Below, piece after piece: positions 35,701-47,522 of a stretch of 64,000 nucleotides of DNA. Source of the DNA: Mytilus galloprovincialis (lineage: Eukaryota; Mollusca; Bivalvia; Mytilida; Mytilidae); the NCBI RefSeq assembly GCF_965363235.1, contig NC_134850.1, positions 40,978,602-41,042,601 of the forward strand, read 5' to 3'. The translations under genes were made by a program, and so were the position numbers. The notes under the pieces were generated by a model. It worked only from the letters and a program-made list of their open reading frames with translations. It was not told the origin of the DNA and made no database searches. Position 1 is the first letter of the stretch; every line of letters starts with the position of its first letter.

Positions 35701-38700
35701 TCACTTTTAAAGAATGGGAGGAAAAAGCATATTTAAAAGAACGATTTTTCGAGTTGGAATTACGTCTTTTATCTCATCAAGAGTGTGAAATTACTACAGA
35801 AAATGGTGAAATAGAAATGATGTTTGCGCTTCCGAAAAAGAGAGCAAAAGATTTGAAATTTATGGCATTAGTTTATATGAAGGAATTTAATGAATGGAAA
35901 ATATTAGAGGACAAAAAAGTTCAACATGACTTCATTCACGTGCCAATAGCGGAAGCACTTGTGGTGAAACTACGCTTTCCCAAACGTGGAATTTATCGAT
36001 TTGAACTCGTTGGTAAAGACACAACAATTACAGAAAAGAATTATGACTTTGATTGGGTAGCCATTTATAAAATTAAATGTGAACAAGCTGCTAGTCCATA
36101 CTCTGGATTTCCTAGAGTTGGGGCTGCTGGCTGGGGTCCAAACAATGATCATAGACTAGAGGATCTTGGATTAACTCCTCTTAAGCATACTCAAGGAATG
36201 ATATTTGCAAAAGACGGTTTCACAAAACTCAGGTTTAAATTCGAAGAACCAGAATTAGAGGACTTACAATTGTCAGTGAAAATGATAACGGTGAAAGAAT
36301 CTTTGGATGAGGTTCCGACTGAAACCGAGGGTATTCGAGTGGAATCACATGATAAGCATGTGATTGATATAGAAACAACTCCCGGTGAAGAGTCAGCAGC
36401 GTGTGTTTTTGCTCTTGTTGAAGACAAAACGTATGGATCAGTTGAAGTCAATATTTGTAATTATTTGATTGTTAGTTTTCCTATTGATGAAATAACACTG
36501 AAAGACATAGAATCAACGCGCAAAAGTAAGTTTTCATTTTGGTAGGCATTCCTATTTTTGATCCGGTATTGTACCTTTCGGATGGATAATTAGATACGGA
36601 TTGATTTATTCCAATATTTTTTTAAAGAACCCATAGCGTTAAGTTCTTACGCTTTCTTTCAAAAAAACCTTCTCATTCTGGAAGTGGAGGTTTCTGAACT
36701 AGAATCTGAAGCCAGGAGCCTGTATGTAATTCATTTGTTGTCGTTTATTGCTGAATATCATATTTGCTTTTCAGGGCGTTAGTTTTCTCATTGAATTGTT
36801 TTACATTGGAATTTAAGTTTCATTTATAGTTTGTACTGTTGTATGAATTTTGCTCATTGTTGAAAGCATATGTCGAATTTAATTTGCTTACTTCTACGTC
36901 ATTAGGTCTTTGGTGGTGAGTTGTGTCTTTGGCAAGCATACCACATCTTTTTATTTATATAGTGACATTAATAAAGGGCATCGGATGTTTTAAGTCTTTA
37001 TCCTAGTTACCCTTGGTGATTATTTTTAGGTAAATTGAAGTGAAAAATATCAAACATACATCCATGTTGTCAAAAAGTGATACAGAGAACATCAAATGTA
37101 AAAACACATCACATCAAATGCTAATGAAAAAAAGTAAGCCGTGATAGACATTCGATGATTACAATATTCTACAAAAATGTAATTTAATCGAATACAGTAC
37201 TTCAGAATATATAAAAGAAATTATTCAGTCGTGTTGCAACTAAATTGATTTTTTTTTTTGCAGCTTTGCTTTTGGCTATTGAACAGAAGAAGCTCGATTT
37301 GTTGGAAAGAGCAGTAGACATTGTAGAAACAAAAAATTACGAAAGACATATGCCAAAAGAAACTGACACAGCTCGAGATCTGATAGCACGTCTCCGTAAT
37401 ATACAACGACTAATGCATGATGTTCTGGCACTAGATAACAGAGTGTTCGCAGAGATTCGTTCATATCCGAGTCCTATTCCGGAAATTCACGATGTGATGA
37501 AAGCAGCACTGCTCCTTTTGGGAAATTTTGAAGAGGAGACAAAGGTAACTACAAAATGTAGCTATATATGGAATAGAAAAATAATATCCAAAATTTAGAA
37601 ATAAAATTTAAAAGCGTAAGGTAAAACTATGGAATTAATGTTAAGCTAAATGCCGCTAGTAGCCCCTTAAGCAGTTAAATACAGAAGCAAACTTAAAATT
37701 TAGTAAAATAAGTATAATTATGATAATTTTATTCCATTCCAAAAGACTTAAGTCAATGAGTTAATAATGTTTATATAGTACTGTACTAAAATATTATTAA
37801 GCTTTGATTTGAAAATTTTCGTTGGGTCAATTTTTTTCTGTTTGTTGTATTAAAAGTAAACATGTTTATAATATATTACTAGAATATTGCGCGGCATCTT
37901 TTTGTTACGTTCTTTGGAAAAAAATATATTTCTAATTATATATACATTAGATATTTTACAGAAAAATGTATTCTATATTTGCAAACACAAGTACAGTCGA
38001 TGCATACAACCATTGTTTGGTTTTCTATATTTTGTAGTACTGGGACAATGTACAAGCATTGCTGGGTAAAATTGGAAAGGAATCCATTAAAAGAAGAATA
38101 GCATTGTTTGACATTGATACACTAGAGCTGGATATAGCTTTGGGTGCTAGGAAGATGTTAGGGAATCTTCTCATTGACAATGTTAACCAGGCTAGTGCAG
38201 GGGCGGCAACATTCTATGTATGGGTACGTATCACAAGTAAAAAAAAAATATATAACAAAAAAAAAAAAAACGAACTCAAAAGCAAATTTAAAAAGTGGAA
38301 GTTCATACAAACTGTCAAAATCGAACGTTATAAATTAATTGAAGAAGTTAAACAACTGTCATATTCCTGATGCGGTACATGCATTTTACAGTTATCCTAT
38401 CCTTCCACAGGTCCATAAATAGTTGTGTGGTCTCACTACATAAGAAAAAACTATAAAAATCTGTCGAAAAAGGCTTAGCTCACCAGATCGATACAAAGAA
38501 AAACATCAAACAAAAGAACAGACAGGACGTGGCAGGGTATTTATTTATCCATCGTCATGATGTCTAACAACAAAAAGACGCATACGTACAGATCTGAGAG
38601 TACTTGCATTACTGACAGTAAGTTCAAAGCCTATAACAACTGACAAAATAAAATATGTATACACGACTGAAGTATCAATCAGTACACATCAAACATCCAA

Positions 38701-40160
38701 TGGATTTAGTGTAATGGCGTCATTATCTCATTTAGAATGCTCTGTTTAATGCATTTTTAATTATTATTTTGGTTTTAAACGGGGAAACTTATTTTAAATA
38801 AGATTGTATAAAAGAAATAAGTCAAATAGACATGGAAGTAGTAAGGATGTCTTTCTTTACGTTTGAATACATTTTTAAATTACGATGACTTTTTTTGTAA
38901 AGGTGCAAGGAATTGTCGGCGAAATGCAAAGTCGCTATTCAGATATGATTGGATTAGTTGCCCCTCGAACTCATCTTATGAGCGGACAAGGAAAGCCGCT
39001 TCAAATGGTTTTAGATGTCAATGAATATATGGCTCTTCATGACATTTGATTGCATAAAGAGGTTAAATCTGAATGTGTTGTTTGATTTTTGAACGCTTAC
39101 ACTGTGTTTACTTTGATTTTTTGTGTGGATAGATAACAATAACCAAAACGATACACAATTAGCAGTGTCAATTTCAGTACGATTTTTGTCTATCAAAGGA
39201 ACCTAGCTACTAACTTTTTAAAGATGTGATGGAAAATACTTATATTTAATGCTTTATTTTTCGTTGCATAATTGTTTAATACAGCATATATATTTGAGTG
39301 TGTGCAATGATAATTTTATCTATTGAGTGTTCAGGGGATTGTTTGTTTGTTAACTGGAACAATTGTTATATCAATTTTTACTAAGCCAATCAAATCAAGA
39401 AACAGATAAAGACGAACAACATACTTTGTTTTTGTCCATAGATTTACGAGTTTTGAACAGCGATATACTACTGTTGCCTTTATTTTATTGCAAAGTGTAT
39501 TGACATAAATTTGGCCGTTTAATTTTTTGTCACATTTTCATGTTGGATCTTTTTATGATACGGTTTGGTTTTGAATTGTTTAAGGCCGTATGGTGGCTTA
39601 CAATTCGCCGTTTCAGAATCTAATGCATCCTGGGTAATATTTTCAAAAATGTACACCAAAACGTCGTGATTGGTTAAAAATTTCATAAACAATGGAAATT
39701 CAACCAATGACGTGACGGTATTTTCATTTTGGGGTACGAACAATGAAATTACCCATAGTTCTTTAGATTCTGAAACGGCCAAATTATCTGTTATATCCAC
39801 GTCATTTGAACGCTGTCGTATGATAGTTGTCTCGTTGACAATCATGCCATATCTCCTCATTTTATATAATCTTCTTTCAATATTTTTTTTATAGTTGAAA
39901 ACAGCAATGTTTTAAATTTGGAGGTATCATCTATATTATATCATAAATGATAGGATGGGGTCCTTCAATTCTGAATGCTTAAAATGTTTAGGTTATTTTT
40001 CTCTTTTTTTTTATTTTGTGCCCATTAATCTCTATTTTATATATATATATATATTGTGCAAATCTTTAGGCTGATATAATTTTTTCCTTATCTGCATAGT
40101 ATCGCCTATTCTAGACGATCCGGTACATAGTAAATTTGCTGGTTGGTCGTTTTTTATAGA

Positions 40161-40234
<74 letters not shown>

Positions 40235-40520
40235 ACAGATTTATCCATCGGATCACCAGCAATGATGGTGATACATGGATGTGTACATTATGTATATACA
40301 ACTCGTCTTAAACATCAACCCAACAATGTTAGATCTGTTAATTTGCTTCAATATATATATATATTGTGCTCAATATTGTCTTTTCTTTATATATATTTCA
40401 TCAAATTTTAATATTCATTTGGGTCTATTTCAGATAATGGGAGTGATCGAAGAAGTGGAACGACGAAACTACAAAGTGATTGACAATACATTCCCAAGGA
40501 CAAAACGACAGAAGAAATAA
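29721..40520 (+). CDS. KY/hillarin-type pseudo-transglutaminase fused to a dynein-stalk-like domain
   Basis: Exons are 29721-29915, 33883-34086, 34658-34893, 35411-36525, 37264-37544 and 38038-38223, then one of two last exons: 38903-39049 (787 residues) or 40434-40520 (767 residues). All introns are GT-AG and phases match. The N-terminus MGNGAS is a classic myristoylation signal, followed by a basic, Ser-rich linker. Residues about 130-270 are the transglutaminase core (SKVRAIYVWLT, LFNRMCNIAGIPCVVIHGY, WNAVLISSQWRFVNAFWGA). The positions expected for Cys, His and Asp hold Leu200, Gly243 and Asn258, so it is probably not an enzyme. Residues about 300-580 resemble the beta domains that follow the core in kyphoscoliosis peptidase and hillarin. 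Residues about 585-767 are helical and match the dynein heavy chain stalk tip (EIRSY..P, LLLG, FD, AS.GAA..YVW). Likely a membrane-attached cytoskeletal adaptor (inference). A TATAAAA lies 73 bp before the ATG. Confidence 0.85.
30926..31165 (+). repeat. SINE- or MITE-like repeat, GCCAGACGCGCGTTTCG family
   Basis: TTATCAAAGGTACCAGGATT at the start, TACGCCAGACGCGCGTTTCG, AGACTCATCAGTGACGCTCA, AAGTTGAAGAGCATTGAGGA and CTTAGTTTTTCGAAAAATTC. It is in intron 1 of the pseudo-transglutaminase gene. Position by position it is close to 54404-54655. Confidence 0.8.
31985..32220 (+). repeat. Interspersed repeat fragment, GTGCGAGGGCTGTATAGAC
   Basis: Same family as 28620-29075: GTGCGAGGGCTGTATAGACA, GGCAAGGTCGTCAAAAACTT, then TTGTCTCTAGACACATCCC. 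Intronic. Confidence 0.6.
35105..35275 (+). repeat. Interspersed repeat fragment in intron 3
   Basis: TTGAACTAGTACACATTTTT, GTTGAAGACCCATTGGTGGC, TTGGGTCGGGTTGTTGTCTC and GACACATTCCCCATTTCCAT match the second half of 28620-29075. The 72-codon open frame there is repeat. Confidence 0.7.
36705..36960 (+). repeat. GACAACTCTCC-family copy in intron 4
   Basis: It starts GAAGCCAGGAGCCTGTATGT, passes GGCGTTAGTTTTCTCATTGA and TTTTGCTCATTGTTGAAAGC, and ends GGCAAGCATACCACATCTTT. This is one of the longer copies in the window. Confidence 0.7.
38903..39049 (+). CDS. Alternative last exon 1 of the pseudo-transglutaminase gene
   Basis: The acceptor is TTGTAAAG at 38902. The exon encodes VQGIVGEMQSRYSDMIGLVA...NEYMALHDI and a TGA stop at 39047-39049. 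Its start VQGIVGEM completes the helix that begins with YVW in the preceding exon. Confidence 0.75.
   Translation: MQGIVGEMQSRYSDMIGLVAPRTHLMSGQGKPLQMVLDVNEYMALHDI
39545..39865 (+). repeat. GACAACTCTCC-family copy split by a nested element
   Basis: TTGTTTAAGGCCGTATGGTG...CTTACAATT on the left continues as ATCTGTTATATCCACGTCAT...GTTGTCTCGTTGACAATCAT on the right, once 39606-39780 is removed. Confidence 0.7.
39606..39780. mobile_element. 175-bp MITE nested in the repeat at 39545-39865
   Basis: The ends GCCGTTTCAGAATCTAA and TTAGATTCTGAAACGGC are perfect inverted repeats. Weaker pairing continues inward (TGGGTAAT / ATTACCCA, then GATTGGTT / AACCAATG). CAATT on the left and CAAATT on the right are the probable target duplication. 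Open frames on both strands at 39519-39894 result from this palindrome and are not genes. Confidence 0.75.
40160..40232. repeat. (TA)n microsatellite
   Basis: More than 30 uninterrupted TA units, between the two alternative last exons of the pseudo-transglutaminase gene. Shorter TA runs lie at about 40040 and 40352. Confidence 0.9.
40434..40520 (+). CDS. Alternative last exon 2 of the pseudo-transglutaminase gene
   Basis: The acceptor is GTCTATTTCAG at 40433. The exon encodes IMGVIEEVERRNYKVIDN, a basic tail (PRTKRQKK) and TAA at 40518-40520, in the same phase 0 as the exon at 38903. The first residues are similar to that exon (x-x-G-[IV]-[IV]-x-E), so it is either an alternative end or the ancestral end of the gene. 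Confidence 0.7.
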   Translation: MMGVIEEVERRNYKVIDNTFPRTKRQKK

Positions 40521-41423
40521 TTATTTGAATTCTTCAAAAACCAATTGTGTAGTTCATACTATCGTGTTTGTGTAGCAAATTTCACACACCGTCAAAACTA
40601 GAATTTAGAAATACATCAAACAAAATACAAAAAAAAAAAAACTAATTACGAACACAAACAGCAAACTTACAAAAGCTGGGGGAAAAAATCTTCCATTACT
40701 ACACTAACTTAGATAAATCAAATTTTCGATGCTTGCATTCAAAAATTCAATTCTCCAATCAACGACTTCGTCATCAAAAGATAATACGGTACTTATAAAT
40801 TGCAATTATAGAAAAAAAATACGTCAGTATTTGGAGGAAATATTTTGTCATATGAGTTGTATGTTAATCAGTAACTGAAATATATAAGAAATAAGAAAAC
40901 AATTTTTGATAAGATATATATATTTGAAAAAAATCAAAAGAAATGGAAATTGGTTATATGTGGATTGTTTTTTTTTATCATGGTTATAATGCATGATTTT
41001 GTGTATGTTTAAAAACGAAATAGAATGATTCAAATGATTTAATTTTTATCATATATTTTTAACTGATATCTAAAAAATAATAGTGTATTTTAGGAAGGTT
41101 CTGTAAAGTTTTATGTCACTAAGCAATTCATTTTTTTGTTTGTTTATATGCATAGATAATGGAGAATTTATATTCTTGTAGATTTTATACATTATCGCCA
41201 AAAATATAATTTACCTATATATAAAACCATAAAGTGATGACATTACATTAAATTGTTTGATTCATTCACCTCTCAAATCTCAGTCTTAATAAAACACAAT
41301 TGAATATTGTTAATTCAGATATTTTTGCATCCATTCATTGAAAAAAAGGACACATAAAGAGAAATTGATTATTGCGATTTTAGTCAATATTGCATATAGA
41401 TAATGGTTTCAAAATTTAATGTG

Positions 41424-41494
41424 AGAGTTTTTATTTTTGCGATACTTCGTTTTTTTGCAATTTTTGCAATAATAAAAACCTCTCAAAATTTTCA
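41424..41494. repeat. Short inverted repeat
   Basis: GAGAGTTTTTATTTTTGC and GCAATAATAAAAACCTCTC form imperfect arms around a T-rich centre. Confidence 0.5.
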
Positions 41495-42109
41495 GAATTT
41501 ACATTAGCTTAAATAGTTATCAAAGGTACAAGGCTTATAAAATTACTTTTTGTACATTTTTCGTTTTGCCGACAAGCATAAAACGTATAGGTGTTTCCGC
41601 TACGGACAAATTGACTACAAGTTTACCAGCACTTGTCAATTTTAATATTTCGGTATACCAGTAGGTCAAATGTTATATTTTGAAATTCTTTATAACAGAT
41701 ATCCATAGTATCAATGAATTCCAGCGGATATCTGATCTATCATTGGCACATTTTTAAGTACTTTCAAAGTATTTGCTGTTCTAGTTATATTTTCTGCATA
41801 CTTTGTTTCATACTATATAGGTGCTAGTTTATCAAAATGGTAGTTGTCTATTATTTTGTTTAAAATGATGTTTGCTTGTTGCTGACAGAGACTGATACAA
41901 AATGTAAATAAATGTAAATGCTAATAAGGACAAAAGCAAAGCGTCTGTTGGTTAATAAATGCACATATGCTGTCGTAAATTTGTTACATTTATTCATTCA
42001 TATCGCATCAGTATTTATTTTGATTTTAATATTTTGAATAATGTCATCAACTTCTTGTTTACAGAATACTTATGTGCTCTCACGTACACACGTACTTGTC
42101 GTAAGACTA

Positions 42110-42540
42110 GTGACAATAAACTCATCATAGATACCAGGACTAAATTTTGTATATACGCCAGACGCGCGTTCCGTCTACAAAAGACTCATCAGTGACGCTC
42201 AAATCCAAAAAAGTTAAAAAAAAAACAAACAAAAAAACAAAAAAAAAACAATATAACACCAAGAGAAGCTGTTTAAGACCATGGGTGAGAGTTGAAAGAT
42301 GCAAAAAGGATATCCAAACTCATTAGTCGAAAACAAACTCACAATGCTATGGCAAAAAAAAAACAAAACGAAAAGAGATCAAAAGACAGTATAAAGTCCA
42401 CATCCTATAACATCTAAAGACCGACCAACAAAAACATCACCAAAACTGGGTGGGTGAGCAGATCTAGTGCCATCCGTCGGGTTGATTGCAAACCTCATCA
42501 GTCTTGTTCGGTAGGTCACATTCGACGAAAATAGGACAAC
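42110..42540. repeat. Two repeat fragments
   Basis: 42124-42210 is the 5' part of the GCCAGACGCGCGTTYCG family (ACTCATCAGTGACGCTCAAA), ending in A-rich sequence. 42285-42540 is a diverged, minus-oriented copy of the retroelement 3' region (CCAAACTCATTAGTCGAAAA...CTCACAATGCTATGGCAAAA...TTCGGTAGGTCACATTCG). Confidence 0.6.
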
Positions 42541-43404
42541 ATTACAGTAATGTATTTGAAATAAATGACAACATTACTAGGCAATAAATTTTTAGATACA
42601 TCATTACCAAAACACATAGTATAAGAAAAAAAAAACACATTTGCAACCGTTTAACAATTCCGTAACATGGGAAAATGGTGAAATATTACAACAAAAGAAC
42701 AAACTGTAAAAATCAGTCGGAAAAGGCTTTATTCATCATATCAATATAAAGCACATATATTTTTTTAAGCTACAAAGTACTAATCTACTTGCCATTTAAG
42801 TTATTTATCTTTAATAGGGTTTTTGTGTTTTTGACGAATACTAGTATCTCAAATCTCTGTTGATTCACCCATATAGGATGATAGGGAATAGTTTCAAAAT
42901 TTCAAATGTCATATCACATCAGGCAAATGATGAGTCATTACGAATGGTAGGTTAAAGATAATTTTAAATATACTTTAACTTCCCAATTACCACATTTCGT
43001 GAGGTACTTGAACAAAACGTCCGACTATTAGAATAATGAACTGCTATTTTAATTATTGAAAGTATTTAAATGAAGGGACACCTGTCTGTAGAATTAAACT
43101 TATTTCAAAATCAACTCATCATATATGTGTTAGTTCTAAAGTGAACATCATCGAATTTTGAAATGGCTTTCTTCAATCTTATAATGAAAACAATGCTGAC
43201 CAATTTGGTCTCATTAGGTGAGTTATATTACATATCACATTACTATGTATACAAAAATTTAAACGGCAAATAATATATATAGCTACTGCAAAACACTTTT
43301 TCATTCCTTCCAAAAGGAGATTAACGAGTGCTTGAAAGAATCACGATATTTTGCTCATATCATCTGCAATATTTTTATGCATTCTTAATATCATATATAA
43401 AAAA

Positions 43405-43505
43405 AAAACGATTTGTGGTATGATTGCCAATAAGACAACTCTCCACCAATACTCCACAAGAGACAAAATGACACAGAAATTTTACAACTATACGTCACCG
43501 TAGTA
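43405..43505 (-). repeat. GACAACTCTCC-family fragment inside copy 1
   Basis: TTTGTGGTATGATTGCCAAT, AAGACAACTCTCCACCAATA and TTTTACAACTATACGTCACC are the usual end of this family. Confidence 0.7.
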
Positions 43506-45429
43506 TAGTATATATTTGACTGATCATAACATGCATAAGGCTAAGCCTACAACAAACAATAAGTTATTTTTTTTTTTGTGAACACACAATGCAAAACCGG
43601 ATAATTAGTTTCAAGTAAACAGAAGAACGAGCACGTCAAACAACGTCTAGTTATTTTTACAGAACCTAACCTGTTCTATGTACTATAGATCAGTAATCAA
43701 TTGTATCTCATTGCTTTTCCAAATGCAATCGATGACACTGACATGGTTTTAAGGATGTAAAATTCAAGAGTTAGGTTTTTGTACTGGCCATCAAAGCGAC
43801 CAGCTATGTGGTGATGGTATTAAGTTAATACTACACGAACAGTTCTGATTTATACATTCATTTTCAATCAAAGCCGTGCGTTTTACAGGGAGTCAAACAT
43901 ATATGTCACGTTCACATCTCAGCTAATGCCTCTTCTGAATAACCGAAGATACTTGTTTATGTTGGCTATCCAAACTACACACACTACTTTTTATCTTGAC
44001 GTCTATTAAGTGTTCTTAGATATATCTTTCTATATTGCTAATCCTCATACTAAAGAACTAGTTATTAATTTTTCTAAAAAAAATAATGATTAAGGAATAT
44101 GTTGATGTTTTTAAAAGGTCAAGTGTTTCTGACGGTTCATTGATTTCGATTGACGTTTTGATACACGACCACATCTTTTTTTCCAACAGAATTTTTTTTT
44201 TCTGTAAATGGTTCTTTATCAAATCTTATTACAAAATTATTTGCTGCAATTATAACAAAGCATTCTTCTGTAATGAAAAAGGAAAATAGTCTTAATGCAG
44301 CTATGTCTTACAGGACATATTTCATCACATTCGAAAAATCTCTTAAATTGCATTCTGTTTATCGGTACTAACATTGATTTTGTATATGAAAATTTTAAAC
44401 ATAGCTAAATATATATATTGCTTTGTTTATGCAGTTATAAGTACTCATAATTTTACATTATTTCGATACTGTTTATTTCTATTTTGGCATTGGACAAGGA
44501 CATGCATTTTCCCGATTTTTTATGACGTCCTCACACTAAATCCCTTGAATGTGAACTGATTGATACTTTTGTCAGGTTGAACATTATTTATTTATGAGTT
44601 ATTTTCTTTGAACCTGCTTTTAATAACTGCGAGTATTATAATATAAATGCTTTGTGTCTATTGTATAATGTTATTTGTTATTTTGGCTTCGTATCGATCA
44701 TCTGTAACTGTCGTTTTGGTTCTTATGTTGTGCTGTCACACCAGTGTTCCAGGTTGAGCTCCTAAAAGTATGTTAAACTCCACCACATTGCTTATGTTCC
44801 TGTCAAGAGCCAGTGATTGTTATTGGTCCGTGTGTGTAATATTTGTTTTCGTAAACAGTTTTCGTAAACAGTTTTGCTATTAGTTAATAAGGCCGTTTGC
44901 TTCTCATTTGTAATGAAGTGTTGTTTTTGTTGACCTTATTGTCAAGATATTTCAATGGTCAAATGTCGTACGGTGACATATGAATGCTTACTTTTTCATA
45001 TGAACTTTGGTTGATAGTTCATTGACAATCATATCAAATCTCCTTATTTTCATAAATCTTTTAATTAAACGCATTTACTGTTATTATAGAATTAAGCAAA
45101 AGGTTAAACGGGCATTTTAATATGTGCACATGTGTCTCAAGCAAAAAAAAAAAAAAAAACGCAAGTAGCTATTACCTATCTGCTAATGATCTTTATAGTT
45201 ACTATAGTTTCATATTCTTCATTTTTTATTTGCAATAAGGTCAGCAAATGTCACCAGCTTTACTGATTAATATAAAAAAATCAAGAGGAAATCTGTCTAA
45301 TGGCAAACAATTAATATAAGATAAGACTAAAAAAGATAAGAACGGATTATTTTGATTCGGCATAGGTCAAATATACCGGACTAGCTACAAAGAGCTTTCG
45401 ACCAAATATAAAAACATATTGATAACATA

Positions 45430-45545
45430 AATCAGTCTCATAGTTGAAGGCCGTACGGTGACCTTTAGTTGTTAAGTGCTGTGTAATTTGGTCTCTTGTC
45501 GAGAGTTGTCTCATGGGCAATCACTCCACATCTTCTTTTTTTAAA
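45430..45545 (+). repeat. GACAACTCTCC-family fragment inside copy 1
   Basis: TAGTTGAAGGCCGTACGGTG, GTCTCTTGTCGAGAGTTGTC and GGGCAATCACTCCACATCTT. The corresponding place in copy 2 (about 47445) lacks it, so it inserted after the duplication. Confidence 0.7.
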
Positions 45546-46246
45546 TGTTAGATATAATAAAACCAACATGTAATACAAAGTTGAAACTTACAAATTGCAA
45601 GTTATAAAAAATTTAACATCAAATTTAGAATAAGTTAAAGCATGTTTTACCTAGATTTAAACGTTGAAATTAGTTTAAACTATGGTTTACTATTCAAATA
45701 GATTAGATAACTTTTATAGTTTGGAGATAGTTCTACTTCTTAATTACCACTTTAATACTGCAGTTGTATCTACAAGTTTCCATAAAATCGTGAGATACAT
45801 GTACTTACACAAAACGTCCAACTATTAAATAAATTATCTGCTACTTAAGCATGTTAAGTACTTAAAGTATCTATATAAAGAGACTTATGTCTGTTAAAAT
45901 AGACTAATTTCACTGACAAATTTGACCTCATTGGATTAGTCATATTACATTATACATTACTATGCAAACAAAACTTTAAACGGAATTAATTTATAAAACG
46001 CTATAAAGCAAAACATATTTTTACAAAAGTAGGATAATGTTTGCTAGAAATAATCAGCAGACATAATACACCAATCTTTTCAGATATTTGTCTCACATCT
46101 CTACGCTTAAATCTTATGCCTTCTGTATTATGAAAAATATCTGACAAACCGTAAGCCTGTAACAAACAATAAGGTATTCTTTTGTTAAACACAAAATGTA
46201 ATCAATAGTTTTAATCAAACAGAAAAACGAGAACGTCAAACTGTAA

Positions 46247-46375
46247 ATCACTCATCGTGTCTCAGTGCTCATTCCGAATGGAATGGGTAATCACTCATCG
46301 TGTCTCAGTGCTCATTCCGAATGGAATGGGTAATCACTCATCGTGTCTCAGTGCTCATTCTGAATGGAATTGGAA
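46247..46375. repeat. 43-bp tandem repeat, three units
   Basis: Units start ATCACTCATCGTGTCTCAGT at 46247, 46290 and 46333 and are almost identical. In copy 3 of the larger segment (about 48783) only one related unit is seen. Confidence 0.85.
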
Positions 46376-47299
46376 TAAGCCTGAGCCGATATGTTAAATT
46401 CAAGTTCTTGTAAATGTTTTGTTTATGTACCGGTCACCTAAGCAGCCAACTTATGAGGTGATGGTATGAAGTAAATGCTACACGTACAGTTCTGAATTAT
46501 CCATTTATTTTCAATCAAAGCTGTGCGCTTTATAGAGAGTTTAATTGTAAATATGTCACTTTCTCATCTCTCCTCTAAATAACTGAAGGTACTTATATGT
46601 GTTGGCTATCCAGACTACACACACTACTGTTTACCTTGACGCCTGGTTTATTTTATTAAATGTTCTTAGATCTATCCTTCTATTTTGCTAATCCCTTGAT
46701 TATTGAACAGTGATTGTTATTTGTTATAAAGCTTATGAAGGTAATGATTTTTTTAACGTTTGAATAAATCAATTGCTTCTGAGGGTTCGTTCATTTTGTT
46801 TGACGTTGGTTCGTGTCTGTAATGTTTGTTTTTGTAATCAGTATTGCTATTAGTTTATAAAGCTGTTAGTTTTCTTATTTATCTTTCTTTTCTTGTTTTT
46901 ATTGACCTTATTGTCAAGATTTTAAAATGGTAAAAACTCGTACGGTTACCTATAAATGCTTACAACTTTGTCATTTGAACTTTGGTTTATAGTTCATTGA
47001 CAATCGTATAAAATCTCCTATTTTCATAATTCTTTTAATTTAACACATCTACTGTTATTATAGAATTTAAACAAAAGGTTAAACGGGCGTATAATATGTG
47101 CATCTGTGTCTGAAGCAAAAGAAACAATCAGAAATACGCAAGTAGCTGTTTCTTATCTGCTAATGATCTTTATTGTTACTATAGTTACATCTTCTCCATT
47201 TTGATTTGCAGTGAAGTTATCAAAATATCACCCGCTTACATAATTAATGACTATAAAAAATCAAGAAAGAATTTGTTTCTTTGCAAACAATGCATACAA

Positions 47300-47357
47300 G
47301 ATAAGATAAGATAAGATAAGATAAGATAAGATAAGATACGATAAAATAAGATAAGAA
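47300..47357. repeat. (GATAA)n microsatellite
   Basis: About ten AGATA units, expanded from the shorter AGATAAGACTAAAAAAGATA seen at the equivalent place in copy 1 (about 45318). Confidence 0.85.
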
Positions 47358-47522
47358 GAAATTATTTTGATTCGACATTAGTCAAATATACAGCACTAGC
47401 TCTAAAGAGCGTTTGACAGAATATAAAAATATAAAGATACCATAAAAAACAGTTTAAGATTTAAAACAAACATGTAATACAAAGTGGAAACTTTTGCAAG
47501 TTATACAAAATTAAACATTAAA

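Larger units (their letters stand above)
40521..42939. other. Intergenic region downstream of the pseudo-transglutaminase gene
   Basis: AT-rich sequence. An AATAAA at about 41289 could end the longer transcript but is far from the stop. Only the repeats listed separately can be named; no exon is convincing. Confidence 0.4.

Noticed and set aside
39519-39894. Open frames on both strands (113 and 74 codons)
   Set aside because: Both read through a palindromic MITE nested in a non-coding repeat.
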